DNA of 64,000 nt. Source: Deltaproteobacteria bacterium (GTDB lineage Bacteria; Desulfobacterota; Desulfuromonadia; Geobacterales; Pseudopelobacteraceae). The stretch spans positions 124,001-188,000 of the forward strand of contig JAFLLC010000029.1 in the NCBI GenBank assembly GCA_019162745.1, written 5' to 3'. The notes under the pieces were generated by a model. The model made no database searches and was not told where the DNA came from. It saw only the letters and a list, made by a program, of their open reading frames with translations. The position numbers and the translations under genes were made by a program. The first letter of the stretch is position 1. Every line of letters starts with the position of its first letter. Below are positions 8,535-17,871 of the stretch, one piece after another.

Positions 8535-11090
8535 ATGCGCTACCTGAACCTTACTTCACATATCGCTTTATTGCTCGCTCTGGGACTGCTCTCATCCTGC
8601 GCCTCCACGGCTTCGCGCTCTTTCAGGGCTGCGGAAAAACTGGAAGCGGAAGGAAAATATGAAGAGGCAATGTACAGTTATGCAGAATCTTTTAAAAGCG
8701 ACCCGACAGTCAATGAGCCGAGGATAAGATTCCTTGAAACCCGCCAGAAAGCGGCTGATCAGCGGTTCAAGCGCGGGATGGCCTTGGTGGAGAATGGTAA
8801 TCATGTCGATGCGCTGCCGGAATTTCAGGCAGCACAGGGTATTGACCCGACTCAGGGACGCTTTGTGCAGCAGATAGAAATCACGACCCGGTACAGGGAC
8901 GCCCAGATGGCTTATGAGGAGGGGAGTGATTTTGAGAAGGGAAACAAACTTAAGGATGCCCACCGCCAATTCATCAAGGCAGCCGGACTGTTTCCCGAAA
9001 ATAGAGAATACCAGGCTGCCCTTGAACGGATAACCAAACTGCGCAAAAGTAAAGTAGAGAGTTATGAGCTGCACCTGAAATCAGCCAAGCCGATTACCCT
9101 CAAGTTTAAAGACGCAAAGTTGAAGGATGTTTTTAATATCCTGACTCAGCTTTCGGGGATAAATTTTGTCTTTGACGATGGCATCAAGGACGCCCCTGTC
9201 TCAATTTTTCTTGAAAATGCGTCGTTCCAGCAGGCGCTTGACCTGCTTACCAACATGAACAAACTCGGTACAAAAAATCTGAATGAAACTGCAGTGCTGG
9301 TTTATATGAACACGCCGGAGAAGAGCAAACAGTATGATGACATGCAGCTGCGAACCTTTCACCTCAACTATATGGATGCAAAAAAAGCCATCAACCTGAT
9401 CCGTACCATGATCCAGGTCCGCAAGATATATGTAAACGAAGATTCAAACTCGATCGTCGTACGGGATACTGAAGATATCGTTGCGGTGATTGAAAAGATC
9501 CTTGATGCCAACGACCTTCCCGAGGCGGAGGTTGTCCTTGATGTCGAGGTGATAGAGATAAGTGATAAAAATGCACAGAATGTCGGGATGCTGCTGAGCA
9601 ACTATAATGTCCAGTTGGGCGCTTTCTCGCCAAGTAATGAACTGCTGTCAACAACTTTAGCAGGTGCAACCGCTGGTACTACAACCACTTCCACAACCAC
9701 AACTACTACCACCGGTAGCACAACTACCACCACTGCACCTGCTGACGTTGGCATTTCAAATCTTGTAAAAGCCTTTACTATGAAGGGTTTTGGCGGCTAC
9801 GTCACCGTGCCGAATGCGACCTTTAATCTCGGTAAAACCCTTGCCAATGGAGAAGTGCTATCAAATCCAAAAATACGGGTAAAAAACAAGGAAAAGGCCA
9901 AATTCAACGTCGGTACCAGAGTGCCGATTACGACTACAACATTGAACGGCACAGTATCGCAGGTAAACGTCCAGTATGTAGACGTCGGTGTAAAGGTTAA
10001 TGCGGAACCGACCATTCAGCTCAATAACGAAATCTCCATCAAGCTCAATCTGGAAGTGAGTTCCATACTGCAGAAAGAAACTGTTGGGGCGGACAAGAGC
10101 ACCAGTGTTGTGACGATCGGCACCCGTAATCTAGAGACGGTGCTCAGCTTGAAAGATGGCGAGACAAGTGTTATCGGCGGCCTTATCCAGAACAGCACCA
10201 ATAATGATAAGTCCAAGGTATATCTGTTGGGCGATATTCCGCTGATCGGGTCACTCTTTACCAACACCAACTCATCCAAGGACAAGACCGAACTGGTATT
10301 GGCGATTACCCCGCGGCTTGTTCGGGGAATTTCGGTCCCGCTCCCCGGTCTCGCTTCGTTTGCTTCCGGTAAAGAAGATCACCCTTCGCTGGTCAGAGCG
10401 ATGTCCTCATTTGATCTGGAACCGGTTTTTGAGGGAGAAACCCCGCCGAAAGGGATTGAAAATAAAAACGGCACACCTCTGACTCCGGCCGCAATGCAGG
10501 ACCATGCTCCCCAAGGTTCGGCAGCGCCAGCACCATCACTTATGCCGCTTTCTGCCGCTGTCCCTGCTACTATTCCGGCTCCAGTTTCACCTGTTCCGAT
10601 CGCACCTTTACCGGCTGCTATTCAGCCCGCTCAAATAGTGCCCCCTGCAGCAGCTGTTCCGGCTCCTGTTCCAGCGCGGCGTGGCCTTCTGCAGATTGCT
10701 GCCCCTTCATCAGCCACGGTTGGGCAACAGTTTGCTCTGGATATAAAGGTCAGTGACGTAGAAGATCTTGCCACTGCCCCGTTTGTGCTTACATATGACC
10801 CGGCCCTTGTTGATTTTATAGCGATCAGTGAGGGTGCTTTTATGAAAAATGACGGTAAAGCGACAGATTTCGGCAGTATGGCTGATTCTGTCGGTGGTAC
10901 GGTAGCGGTTACGTTGGGGAGGAAAGCAGGAAACGGCGGCGTGTCAGGCGCCGGTACGCTTGCATCGGCGTCATTCAGGGCAAAAAAACAGGGATCGGCA
11001 AGTTTCGCCTTCAAAAACGTGGTGTTCGGGGCGTCAAGCGGCTCCACCCTGAATATTCTTCCCTTCAGTACGGCGGTAGATATCCGCTGA
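8535..11090 (+). CDS. gspD: Lipoprotein secretin (GspD/PilQ family) with N-terminal TPR-like region and C-terminal cohesin-like domain
   Basis: Lipobox LLSSC; secretin domain LKDGETSVIGGLIQ...DIPLIGSLF...TELVLAITPRLV; C-term LQIAAPSSATVGQQFALDIKVSDVEDLATAPFVLTYDPALVDF... cohesin-like. Confidence 0.9.
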   Translation: MRYLNLTSHIALLLALGLLSSCASTASRSFRAAEKLEAEGKYEEAMYSYAESFKSDPTVNEPRIRFLETRQKAADQRFKRGMALVENGNHVDALPEFQAAQGIDPTQGRFVQQIEITTRYRDAQMAYEEGSDFEKGNKLKDAHRQFIKAAGLFPENREYQAALERITKLRKSKVESYELHLKSAKPITLKFKDAKLKDVFNILTQLSGINFVFDDGIKDAPVSIFLENASFQQALDLLTNMNKLGTKNLNETAVLVYMNTPEKSKQYDDMQLRTFHLNYMDAKKAINLIRTMIQVRKIYVNEDSNSIVVRDTEDIVAVIEKILDANDLPEAEVVLDVEVIEISDKNAQNVGMLLSNYNVQLGAFSPSNELLSTTLAGATAGTTTTSTTTTTTTGSTTTTTAPADVGISNLVKAFTMKGFGGYVTVPNATFNLGKTLANGEVLSNPKIRVKNKEKAKFNVGTRVPITTTTLNGTVSQVNVQYVDVGVKVNAEPTIQLNNEISIKLNLEVSSILQKETVGADKSTSVVTIGTRNLETVLSLKDGETSVIGGLIQNSTNNDKSKVYLLGDIPLIGSLFTNTNSSKDKTELVLAITPRLVRGISVPLPGLASFASGKEDHPSLVRAMSSFDLEPVFEGETPPKGIENKNGTPLTPAAMQDHAPQGSAAPAPSLMPLSAAVPATIPAPVSPVPIAPLPAAIQPAQIVPPAAAVPAPVPARRGLLQIAAPSSATVGQQFALDIKVSDVEDLATAPFVLTYDPALVDFIAISEGAFMKNDGKATDFGSMADSVGGTVAVTLGRKAGNGGVSGAGTLASASFRAKKQGSASFAFKNVVFGASSGSTLNILPFSTAVDIR

Positions 11091-11665
11091 TGAAGGCCAT
11101 CGCGAATCAAAATGGTTTCACCTATATTCTTGCTCTGACCGTGGTGATGATCATGGGGATAATGCTTGGTATGGCGGGACAATCCTGGAAAAAAATAAAA
11201 CAGCGGGAACTTGAAGAAGAGTTGATCTTTAGGGGAGATCAGGTCGCTGAGGTTGTGTATCAGAAAATGCTCTGTGGCAATCCTGGCTTGGATCCGTTAA
11301 AGGTAAACCAATCTTTGTGGCCTGTTAATTCACCAAATGGCACTATTCTTGACGATCTTGTAATTGGCAAGGAAGAACCATGTAATAAATCAACAAAAAA
11401 ATTCCGCCTCAGGCCATCTGCGGCCCTGGATCCGACAACAAACAAGCAGTGGCAGATAATCAAGCCTGTTGGTGACACAACCCGGTTTCTAGGTGTGGCA
11501 AGCGTCAGCACGGAAGAACCGCTCAGGAAGACTTTTAAGGATATCTATGATTCAAAATTACTTGATGACAAGAAACAGTACAGTGACTGGTCGTTTACGT
11601 GGGAATTAAAACAGAATGTAAATGCAAAGCAGTTATTACCTCAAAACCTGAATATTACGAGGTGA
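11090..11665 (+). CDS. Minor pseudopilin-like protein lacking Glu+5
   Basis: NG|FTYILALTVVMIMGIMLGMAGQSW: prepilin-like hydrophobic helix after Gly, without Glu at +5. Confidence 0.7.
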   Translation: MKAIANQNGFTYILALTVVMIMGIMLGMAGQSWKKIKQRELEEELIFRGDQVAEVVYQKMLCGNPGLDPLKVNQSLWPVNSPNGTILDDLVIGKEEPCNKSTKKFRLRPSAALDPTTNKQWQIIKPVGDTTRFLGVASVSTEEPLRKTFKDIYDSKLLDDKKQYSDWSFTWELKQNVNAKQLLPQNLNITR

Positions 11666-11666
11666 T

Positions 11667-12158
11667 ATGTACAGTACGTTAAGAGCTCGCAGGGGGCTTT
11701 CACTCATAGAGTTGATCGTAACCATAACGATTCTCGGTATTCTGGCGGGCGGGATTATACCCTTTGCCCGCATGACCGCTCAAAGGACAAAAGAGATCGA
11801 GCTGCGCAGAAATCTTCGCACTATTCGACTTGCCATTGACGAGTATAAGCACAAATTTGACAAGATGCCTGATGGGCCGCTAAAGACCGGTTCCGGCTAC
11901 CCGAAGGATTTACAGGAATTACTTGACGGCCACGACTTTGGTGATGCAAAAGCGGGAAAAATTAAATTTCTGCGGCGTAAGATATACGACCCGTTTCATC
12001 CGCCCGAAAGTGAAAACGATGATATGTGGGGCTGGAATTTACGCTCTTCGGTCGATGCGCCGGATTCAACTACCTGGGGTAAAGAGGATGTTTTTGATAT
12101 TTACTCGATGAATGAAGGAATGGCACTCGATGGCAAAACAAAATATAACCAGTGGTAA
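11667..12158 (+). CDS. Type II secretion pseudopilin (GspG-like)
   Basis: RRG|LSLIELIVTITILGILAGGIIPFARM; C-term DIYSMNEGMALDGKTKYNQW. Confidence 0.88.
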   Translation: MYSTLRARRGLSLIELIVTITILGILAGGIIPFARMTAQRTKEIELRRNLRTIRLAIDEYKHKFDKMPDGPLKTGSGYPKDLQELLDGHDFGDAKAGKIKFLRRKIYDPFHPPESENDDMWGWNLRSSVDAPDSTTWGKEDVFDIYSMNEGMALDGKTKYNQW

Positions 12159-12636
12159 TACTTTGGTTCACGCTGCCCGGCTGCATCGTTCCGGAGGAAA
12201 ATACACACTTGACCGGCGCGGTTTTACGCTGATTGAGTTGCTGATTGTTGTCTCAATCATCGGTATCCTCGCCGCCATCGCCGTGCCGAACTACCAATGG
12301 GGCATCATAAAGGCAAGAGAAGCCGTTTTGCGTGAAGATCTCTATAATTTCAGGTCTGTTATTGATCAGTTCCATGCTGATCAGGGTAAATATCCTGATT
12401 CGATCGCCGAGCTGAAAGAAAAGAAGTATATGCGGGAGATTCCCAAGGACCCCTTTACCGGAACGTCTGATTCCTGGGTTGCTGTAGCGCCTCCTCCCGA
12501 ATCATCCGGTTCTGAATCAGCTTCACAACCGGGAGAGGGTAGTAGCAGTAGCACTTCTCCCGGAAACGTGTATGATGTCCATAGCGGTTCAAATTTGGTA
12601 AGTTCGGATGGGAAAACCCCCTATAATGAATGGTGA
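12130..12636 (+). CDS. Type II secretion pseudopilin (GspG-like), paralog of the preceding gene
   Basis: RRG|FTLIELLIVVSIIGILAAIAVPNYQ; C-term DVHSGSNLVSSDGKTPYNEW; start uncertain (12112 or 12130). Confidence 0.88.
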   Translation: MAKQNITSGNTLVHAARLHRSGGKYTLDRRGFTLIELLIVVSIIGILAAIAVPNYQWGIIKAREAVLREDLYNFRSVIDQFHADQGKYPDSIAELKEKKYMREIPKDPFTGTSDSWVAVAPPPESSGSESASQPGEGSSSSTSPGNVYDVHSGSNLVSSDGKTPYNEW

Positions 12637-12639
12637 TCT

Positions 12640-13332
12640 ATGATTCAGCTGCATAATGTGTCACTTGCATACCAACAGGATGCTTCGGCGCTCAATAATA
12701 TCGATCTCAACATAGGCAAGGGGGAGTTCGTCTTTCTCACCGGACCTTCGGGTGCGGGGAAAACGTCTCTGTTGCGCCTGCTCTATGCTGCGCTTACTCC
12801 AAATCGTGGTCAGGTTCTGATCGATGGCCAGAATATAACACGTATATCCAGATCTCAGATTCCGCTGCTGCGCCGCTCAATTGGGGTGGTCTTTCAGGAC
12901 TTCAAGCTGCTGCAAAATCGCACCGTTTTTGAAAATGTAGCCATAGCGTTGGAAGTATTGGGATGGGGCAGGGCGGATATCGGCAAGAAAACCATGCACA
13001 TTCTCAAGCAGATGGGGATTGAATCCAAATATAATCTTACTACCCAGCGTCTATCCGGTGGCGAACAGCAGCGGGTGGCTTTGGCCCGGGCTCTGGTCAA
13101 TGATCCGAAAATTCTGCTGGCGGACGAACCGACCGGCAACCTGGATGATGCTAACAAAAATCAGATTCTCAATATATTCAAAGATGCAAACATACGCGGC
13201 ACGACTGTGGTCGTCGCGACTCACGACCGTCGTCTGATTGAGCAGAGTCATAAGCGTTTGGTTACATTAAATAAAGGGGAAATCGTTGAACAAATGGAAA
13301 AAGAAACAGCCAGCGGCCATCAAATCCTTTAA
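12640..13332 (+). CDS. ftsE: Cell division ATP-binding protein FtsE
   Basis: Walker [41 protein letters not shown], followed by ftsX. Confidence 0.93.
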   Translation: MIQLHNVSLAYQQDASALNNIDLNIGKGEFVFLTGPSGAGKTSLLRLLYAALTPNRGQVLIDGQNITRISRSQIPLLRRSIGVVFQDFKLLQNRTVFENVAIALEVLGWGRADIGKKTMHILKQMGIESKYNLTTQRLSGGEQQRVALARALVNDPKILLADEPTGNLDDANKNQILNIFKDANIRGTTVVVATHDRRLIEQSHKRLVTLNKGEIVEQMEKETASGHQIL

Positions 13333-14254
13333 GCGTCCCACGCTTGCAGGCGATGGTTTTGGCGGTAGAGCCGGATTCTTCCTTTCTCGGGCTGTAAACA
13401 ATATTCGTCAAAATATTTTTGTTAACGTCGTAACAGTAGGTACGATCACCCTGGCACTGCTGATCGTTTCCCTCTTTATGCTCGTCTTTGTTAATCTTGA
13501 AAGCGCAACCGAAAGCTGGAGTGAGCGGGTGCAGGTAACGGTCTATTTTGACAAAGAACTGACAAACCCGGATCAGAGTGCTTTTCGTGAGAAGATATCT
13601 GCGCTGTCAGGGGTGTCTCGCGTCAGTTATGTGAGTCGTGATGAAGCTCTGAAGCGATTTAAAATTCGTTTGCAAGGTCAGGAAGCCCTGCTGGAAGGGA
13701 TACGCCCCGAGGTGCTCCCCACTTCGTTCGAGATTGCTCTTAAGCGTTCCCATCGTGATACGGCCTCTGTTGAAAGTTTCGTCACTGAATTAAAGCGGAT
13801 CCCCGGCATTACGGAAGTGCAGTATGGTGAAGAGTGGGTACGCCGTTTTAACTCGTTTTTAAACTTTATGAGGTTGCTTGGCGTCCTTTTGGGTGGATTT
13901 CTGGTGATTGCTGCGATCTTCATCGTTTCAAATACGATCAAGCTAACCATTTACTCCCGTCGGGAAGAATTGGAGGTCATGGCTCTTGTCGGGGCAACGC
14001 GTTTTTTCATCAAGGCCCCTTTTCTTCTGGAAGGATTGATACAGGGATTTGTTGGCTCAGTTCTTTCTATTATCCTGCTGTTTGGCCTGTATGAAGGATT
14101 TCTGCAAAATGCAGGAAGTTTTCTTACCTTTAATCCCGTCTCTTCAGGATTGAGCTTCCTGTCGCTTGAGTACATTGCCGGATTGCTGCTGGCTGGCAGC
14201 ATGCTCGGATTTCTCGGGAGTCTTACCTCACTGAAGCGCTTTATAAATGTGTAG
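13286..14254 (+). CDS. ftsX: Cell division protein FtsX
   Basis: FtsX family: four TM, FKIRLQGQEALLEGIRPEVLPTSFEIAL, C-terminal permease domain; overlaps ftsE by 47 nt, TTG start. Confidence 0.9.
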   Translation: MNKWKKKQPAAIKSFKRPTLAGDGFGGRAGFFLSRAVNNIRQNIFVNVVTVGTITLALLIVSLFMLVFVNLESATESWSERVQVTVYFDKELTNPDQSAFREKISALSGVSRVSYVSRDEALKRFKIRLQGQEALLEGIRPEVLPTSFEIALKRSHRDTASVESFVTELKRIPGITEVQYGEEWVRRFNSFLNFMRLLGVLLGGFLVIAAIFIVSNTIKLTIYSRREELEVMALVGATRFFIKAPFLLEGLIQGFVGSVLSIILLFGLYEGFLQNAGSFLTFNPVSSGLSFLSLEYIAGLLLAGSMLGFLGSLTSLKRFINV

Positions 14255-15442
14255 ATGATGAAGAGAACTGCAGTTATACTCACTCTGGTGATGATGGTCA
14301 CTTCCCTGACGTTTGCACAAAACCCAAAAGATGAATTAAGTGGCGTCAAACGGGAGATAAAGGCTCAAAAGCAGCTCATTACCAAGACCCGCAAGGTCGA
14401 AGCGGTTATCTCAACTGAGCTGCGGGGGATCCTGCGAAATCTTGAGCAGAAAGAGTCTGACCTTGGCCGGCTGAACCGCGATCTGCTCGGCGTTGAATCT
14501 AGTCTTACCCGAACCGGACACGAGATTGAAAAGGTGTCGGATGAAGCAGGTCGTAAACGGGTAGAGATTGAGCACCGCTTGACTTCATTATATAAAGCGG
14601 GAGAACTTGGCGCCCTGCGGATGTTCTTTTCGGCAGAGTCGTTTCCTCAGCTTGCCGAAAATATTCGCTATATGAGATCAATTATTGAGAACGACAAGCG
14701 TATTTTTCTTGAATATAATCAGAAAATTGACCATCTTAAAGGTCTGAAGGCAAATTTAGAGAGCGATGCGTTAAAAAAAGCACACATCAAGACCGGCATT
14801 GAGCAAAAAAAACGTGAGATAGAAAAGGAAAAGAGCAAAAAATCAGCCTATCTTGGCAAGGTGCGTCTGGATCGCAAGGGTTACGAGTCTTCATTAAAGG
14901 AATTGCAGGTCAATGCCTCCAAGCTGCAGGCTATGATTAACCGGCTGAATGCTTTAAGTCGTCGCAGAGCATCATCCCGCCAAACAAAGCCTGGAGCCGG
15001 GCTTAAACCGCTTGCTGAATTGCCGCCGGTCCCCGATCGTGGCTTTGCTTCACAAAAAGGGCGTATGAATCTTCCGGTTCGTGGCGAAATTATTGAATCA
15101 TACGGAAAGCATAAACACCCGGAATTTAATTCGTATACCTTCAGTAAAGGGCTGTCAATTTCTGCTTCATCCGGAACCGAGATCAAGGCGGTTTATGAAG
15201 GCACCGTTATTTTTGCCGATTATTTCAAAGGTTTTGGTAATATGATGTTGGTAGATCACGGGGGTGGTTATTTCACCCTTTATGCCCACGCGTCCAGGCT
15301 CTCAAAGAAAGTCGGAGCCGAGGTTGCACGGCATGAAACAATCGGGTCTGTTGGTGATGTTGATTCAAGTAAGGGTAATATGCTGTATTTCGAAATCCGG
15401 CATCAAGGTAAGCCGGTCGATCCGGCCGGATGGGTTCGCTGA
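14255..15442 (+). CDS. EnvC-like murein hydrolase activator (coiled coil + degenerate LytM/M23 domain)
   Basis: Signal peptide, long coiled coil, LytM C-term (GFGNMMLVDHGGGYFTLYAHAS...LYFEIRHQGKPVDP) directly downstream of ftsEX. Confidence 0.87.
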   Translation: MMKRTAVILTLVMMVTSLTFAQNPKDELSGVKREIKAQKQLITKTRKVEAVISTELRGILRNLEQKESDLGRLNRDLLGVESSLTRTGHEIEKVSDEAGRKRVEIEHRLTSLYKAGELGALRMFFSAESFPQLAENIRYMRSIIENDKRIFLEYNQKIDHLKGLKANLESDALKKAHIKTGIEQKKREIEKEKSKKSAYLGKVRLDRKGYESSLKELQVNASKLQAMINRLNALSRRRASSRQTKPGAGLKPLAELPPVPDRGFASQKGRMNLPVRGEIIESYGKHKHPEFNSYTFSKGLSISASSGTEIKAVYEGTVIFADYFKGFGNMMLVDHGGGYFTLYAHASRLSKKVGAEVARHETIGSVGDVDSSKGNMLYFEIRHQGKPVDPAGWVR

Positions 15443-15482
15443 TAATCAGTACTAGAAGCATCAATATATGTGGAGGAAACAA

Positions 15483-16856
15483 ATGAGTGCACCAGGCAGC
15501 AAAAAAACAAGAATAATCGTTGGTTTTGCAGTAGTCGTGGCATTTTTGTCCATCTTTATCATCAGCTCCCAACGTCGCAGTTCGGCAGAGGGCAAGGGGA
15601 GTGATTATGAATCTATCGAACTCTTCACGGATGTCATGGCGATTGTAAAGAAGAGTTACGTTGAAGAAGTAGATACCAAAAAGCTGATATACGGTGCTAT
15701 TAACGGGATGCTTTCTTCGCTTGACCCGCATAGCTCGTTTATGACGCCAGAAACCTATAAAGAGATGAAAATTGATACCAAGGGAGCGTTTGGCGGGCTG
15801 GGGATTGAAATATCCGTAAAGGACGGAGTCCTGACCGTTATTTCGCCAATCGAGGATACCCCGGCATTTAAGGCCGGCATCAAGGCCGGTGACATGATTC
15901 TCAAAATAGACGGCAAATTCACCAAGGATTTGAATATCAATGATGCTGTCAAGCGTATGCGGGGACAAAAGGGGTCCAAGGTTGTCCTGACCATTATGCG
16001 TGAGGGTTTTGATAAGCCGAAGGATTTCCCGATAGTCCGGGATATCATTCAGGTCAAGAGCGTTCGGTCCAACCTTATGGACGGTGGTTATGGCTATGTG
16101 CGTATTGCCCAGTTCCAGGAAAAAACCGACGAAGACCTGCTGAAGGCTCTTAAGGCCATGAAGGGTGAATACAAGGGTGAGCTTAAAGGTCTGGTGCTTG
16201 ATATGCGCAACGATCCGGGCGGGTTGCTTGATCAGGCGGTCAAAGTTGCCGATCATTTTGTTGCGGAAGGGCAGATGATCGTCTATACCGAAGGACGCGA
16301 AAAAGACTCAAAAATGCAGTTTACTGCCAAAAAAGGTGGTAAAGAGGCCAATTACCCGATCGTAGTACTGATCAACGGCGGCAGCGCCAGTGCTTCCGAG
16401 ATTGTTGCGGGAGCCCTTCAGGATCATAAACGTGCCATCATTCTTGGGACCCAGAGCTTTGGTAAGGGGTCGGTACAGACTATTATCCCACTGTCTGATG
16501 ATTCGGGACTCCGTTTGACAACCGCCCGTTACTACACTCCCAAGGGACGCTCAATTCAGGCCAAGGGTATAACGCCTGATATTACGGTCGAAGCGGTTGA
16601 ACTGCCGAAAACAACCAGTAAAAAAGAATCCATGCATCTTAGCGAAAAAGATCTTGAGAACCATTTTGAGGGTGAAGACAAAACCGGAGATGGTGATGTA
16701 AAAAAGGATGAGAAGAAGATCGATAAAAAAGATGAAAAAACTGAGAAAATCCCGCAAAAGCTGGAAGAAGGTCTGAAGAATGATTATCAGGTGCTGAGAG
16801 CACTGGATCTTCTTAAGGGGTGGGAGCTCATCAAGTCAATGGGAAGTGGTAAATAA
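15483..16856 (+). CDS. ctpA: S41 family C-terminal processing peptidase
   Basis: PDZ domain; catalytic GGSASASEIVAGALQD and FGKGSVQ; SD ggagg upstream of ATG 15483. Confidence 0.93.
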   Translation: MSAPGSKKTRIIVGFAVVVAFLSIFIISSQRRSSAEGKGSDYESIELFTDVMAIVKKSYVEEVDTKKLIYGAINGMLSSLDPHSSFMTPETYKEMKIDTKGAFGGLGIEISVKDGVLTVISPIEDTPAFKAGIKAGDMILKIDGKFTKDLNINDAVKRMRGQKGSKVVLTIMREGFDKPKDFPIVRDIIQVKSVRSNLMDGGYGYVRIAQFQEKTDEDLLKALKAMKGEYKGELKGLVLDMRNDPGGLLDQAVKVADHFVAEGQMIVYTEGREKDSKMQFTAKKGGKEANYPIVVLINGGSASASEIVAGALQDHKRAIILGTQSFGKGSVQTIIPLSDDSGLRLTTARYYTPKGRSIQAKGITPDITVEAVELPKTTSKKESMHLSEKDLENHFEGEDKTGDGDVKKDEKKIDKKDEKTEKIPQKLEEGLKNDYQVLRALDLLKGWELIKSMGSGK

Positions 16857-16899
16857 TAATGATTTTAAGGAATTGTGCCATAGTGGTGTCGGATAAATA

Positions 16900-17871
16900 A
16901 TGGCCGTTCCAGCCAAAAAGAAATTCCGCAAGCAGCCATCCGGATCCCGGGTGGCTGCTCTGGTGTTGCTGCTTTTGATCGTCATTGCAGTTGGCGGGTA
17001 TTTTATCTTTTCTCCGGCCACAAAAACGGGGATGACACCCCGAAAACCGGAATTTTCGCGCGTCACACCCGGCATCCCTGGTGCACCAGTTCCGCAGGCT
17101 GCCATTTTGGAGCAGCCAGCCATTCCCCTGCCTCTACACAATAAGCAGTACGATTATCCGGCTCCTGTAATTCCTGAAACTGAAAAACATGGGTCGGTTG
17201 GTAGTACATCCGGACGTTTGGCGGTTATTATCGATGATATGGGCAGTCGATTGTCAGAGGCCCGTTCGCTGGCTGCAATCAATGTCCCGCTGACTTTTGC
17301 AATAATCCCGGGGCTGCCGGTCGATAAGGAGGTAGCGGCCTATGCGGCCACAAAAAATATTGAAACCATGATCCATATTCCGATGCAGCCTAAAGGATGG
17401 CCGGCAAAACGTCTGGAAGCAAATGGTCTTCTTGTGTCCATGAATGCAGATGATTTGCAGATTCGGGTGGCAGGGTTCGTACAGCAGTTTCCTGGAGCTG
17501 TAGGAGTCAATAATCACATGGGTTCGGAATTTACCGAACATGAAGAACAAATGGCTGCAGTGCTTCAGACGGTGAAGGAGAACGATCTGTTTTTTATCGA
17601 CAGCGTAACGTCAGCGGATAGCGCAGGTTTGAGGGTGGCGCAACGGATGGGTATAAGGTCGGCACGGCGGAATGTCTTTCTTGATAACGAACAGAAGCGG
17701 AACTACATTCTTGGACAGCTCAATCAGGCTGTCAAGATGGCCAGGAAATACGGTTCGGCAATAGCCATCTGCCATCCACATCCGGCCACGATTGCAACCC
17801 TTGCAGCGTCACTGCCTGCACTTGCCAGCCAGGGTGTGCGGCTGGTACCGGCGTCACAGCTCGTCAGATAG
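16900..17871 (+). CDS. Divergent polysaccharide deacetylase family protein (YibQ-like)
   Basis: LAVIIDDMGSRLSEARSL...LTFAIIPGLP...MIHIPMQPKGWP...NNHMGSEFT...FFIDSVTS. Confidence 0.85.
   Translation: MAVPAKKKFRKQPSGSRVAALVLLLLIVIAVGGYFIFSPATKTGMTPRKPEFSRVTPGIPGAPVPQAAILEQPAIPLPLHNKQYDYPAPVIPETEKHGSVGSTSGRLAVIIDDMGSRLSEARSLAAINVPLTFAIIPGLPVDKEVAAYAATKNIETMIHIPMQPKGWPAKRLEANGLLVSMNADDLQIRVAGFVQQFPGAVGVNNHMGSEFTEHEEQMAAVLQTVKENDLFFIDSVTSADSAGLRVAQRMGIRSARRNVFLDNEQKRNYILGQLNQAVKMARKYGSAIAICHPHPATIATLAASLPALASQGVRLVPASQLVR

Noticed and set aside
9105-9125. GACGCAAAG match resembling the GEMM riboswitch core
   Set aside because: Lies within the secretin CDS and lacks the rest of the GEMM-I consensus. 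I looked for GEMM-type leaders in all intergenic gaps because of the cGAMP finding and recognised none.
15273-16256. Long minus-strand ORF (327 aa) antisense to ctpA and the EnvC-like gene
   Set aside because: No recognisable motifs; fully antisense to well-supported CDSs. Attributed to codon-bias shadow ORF.
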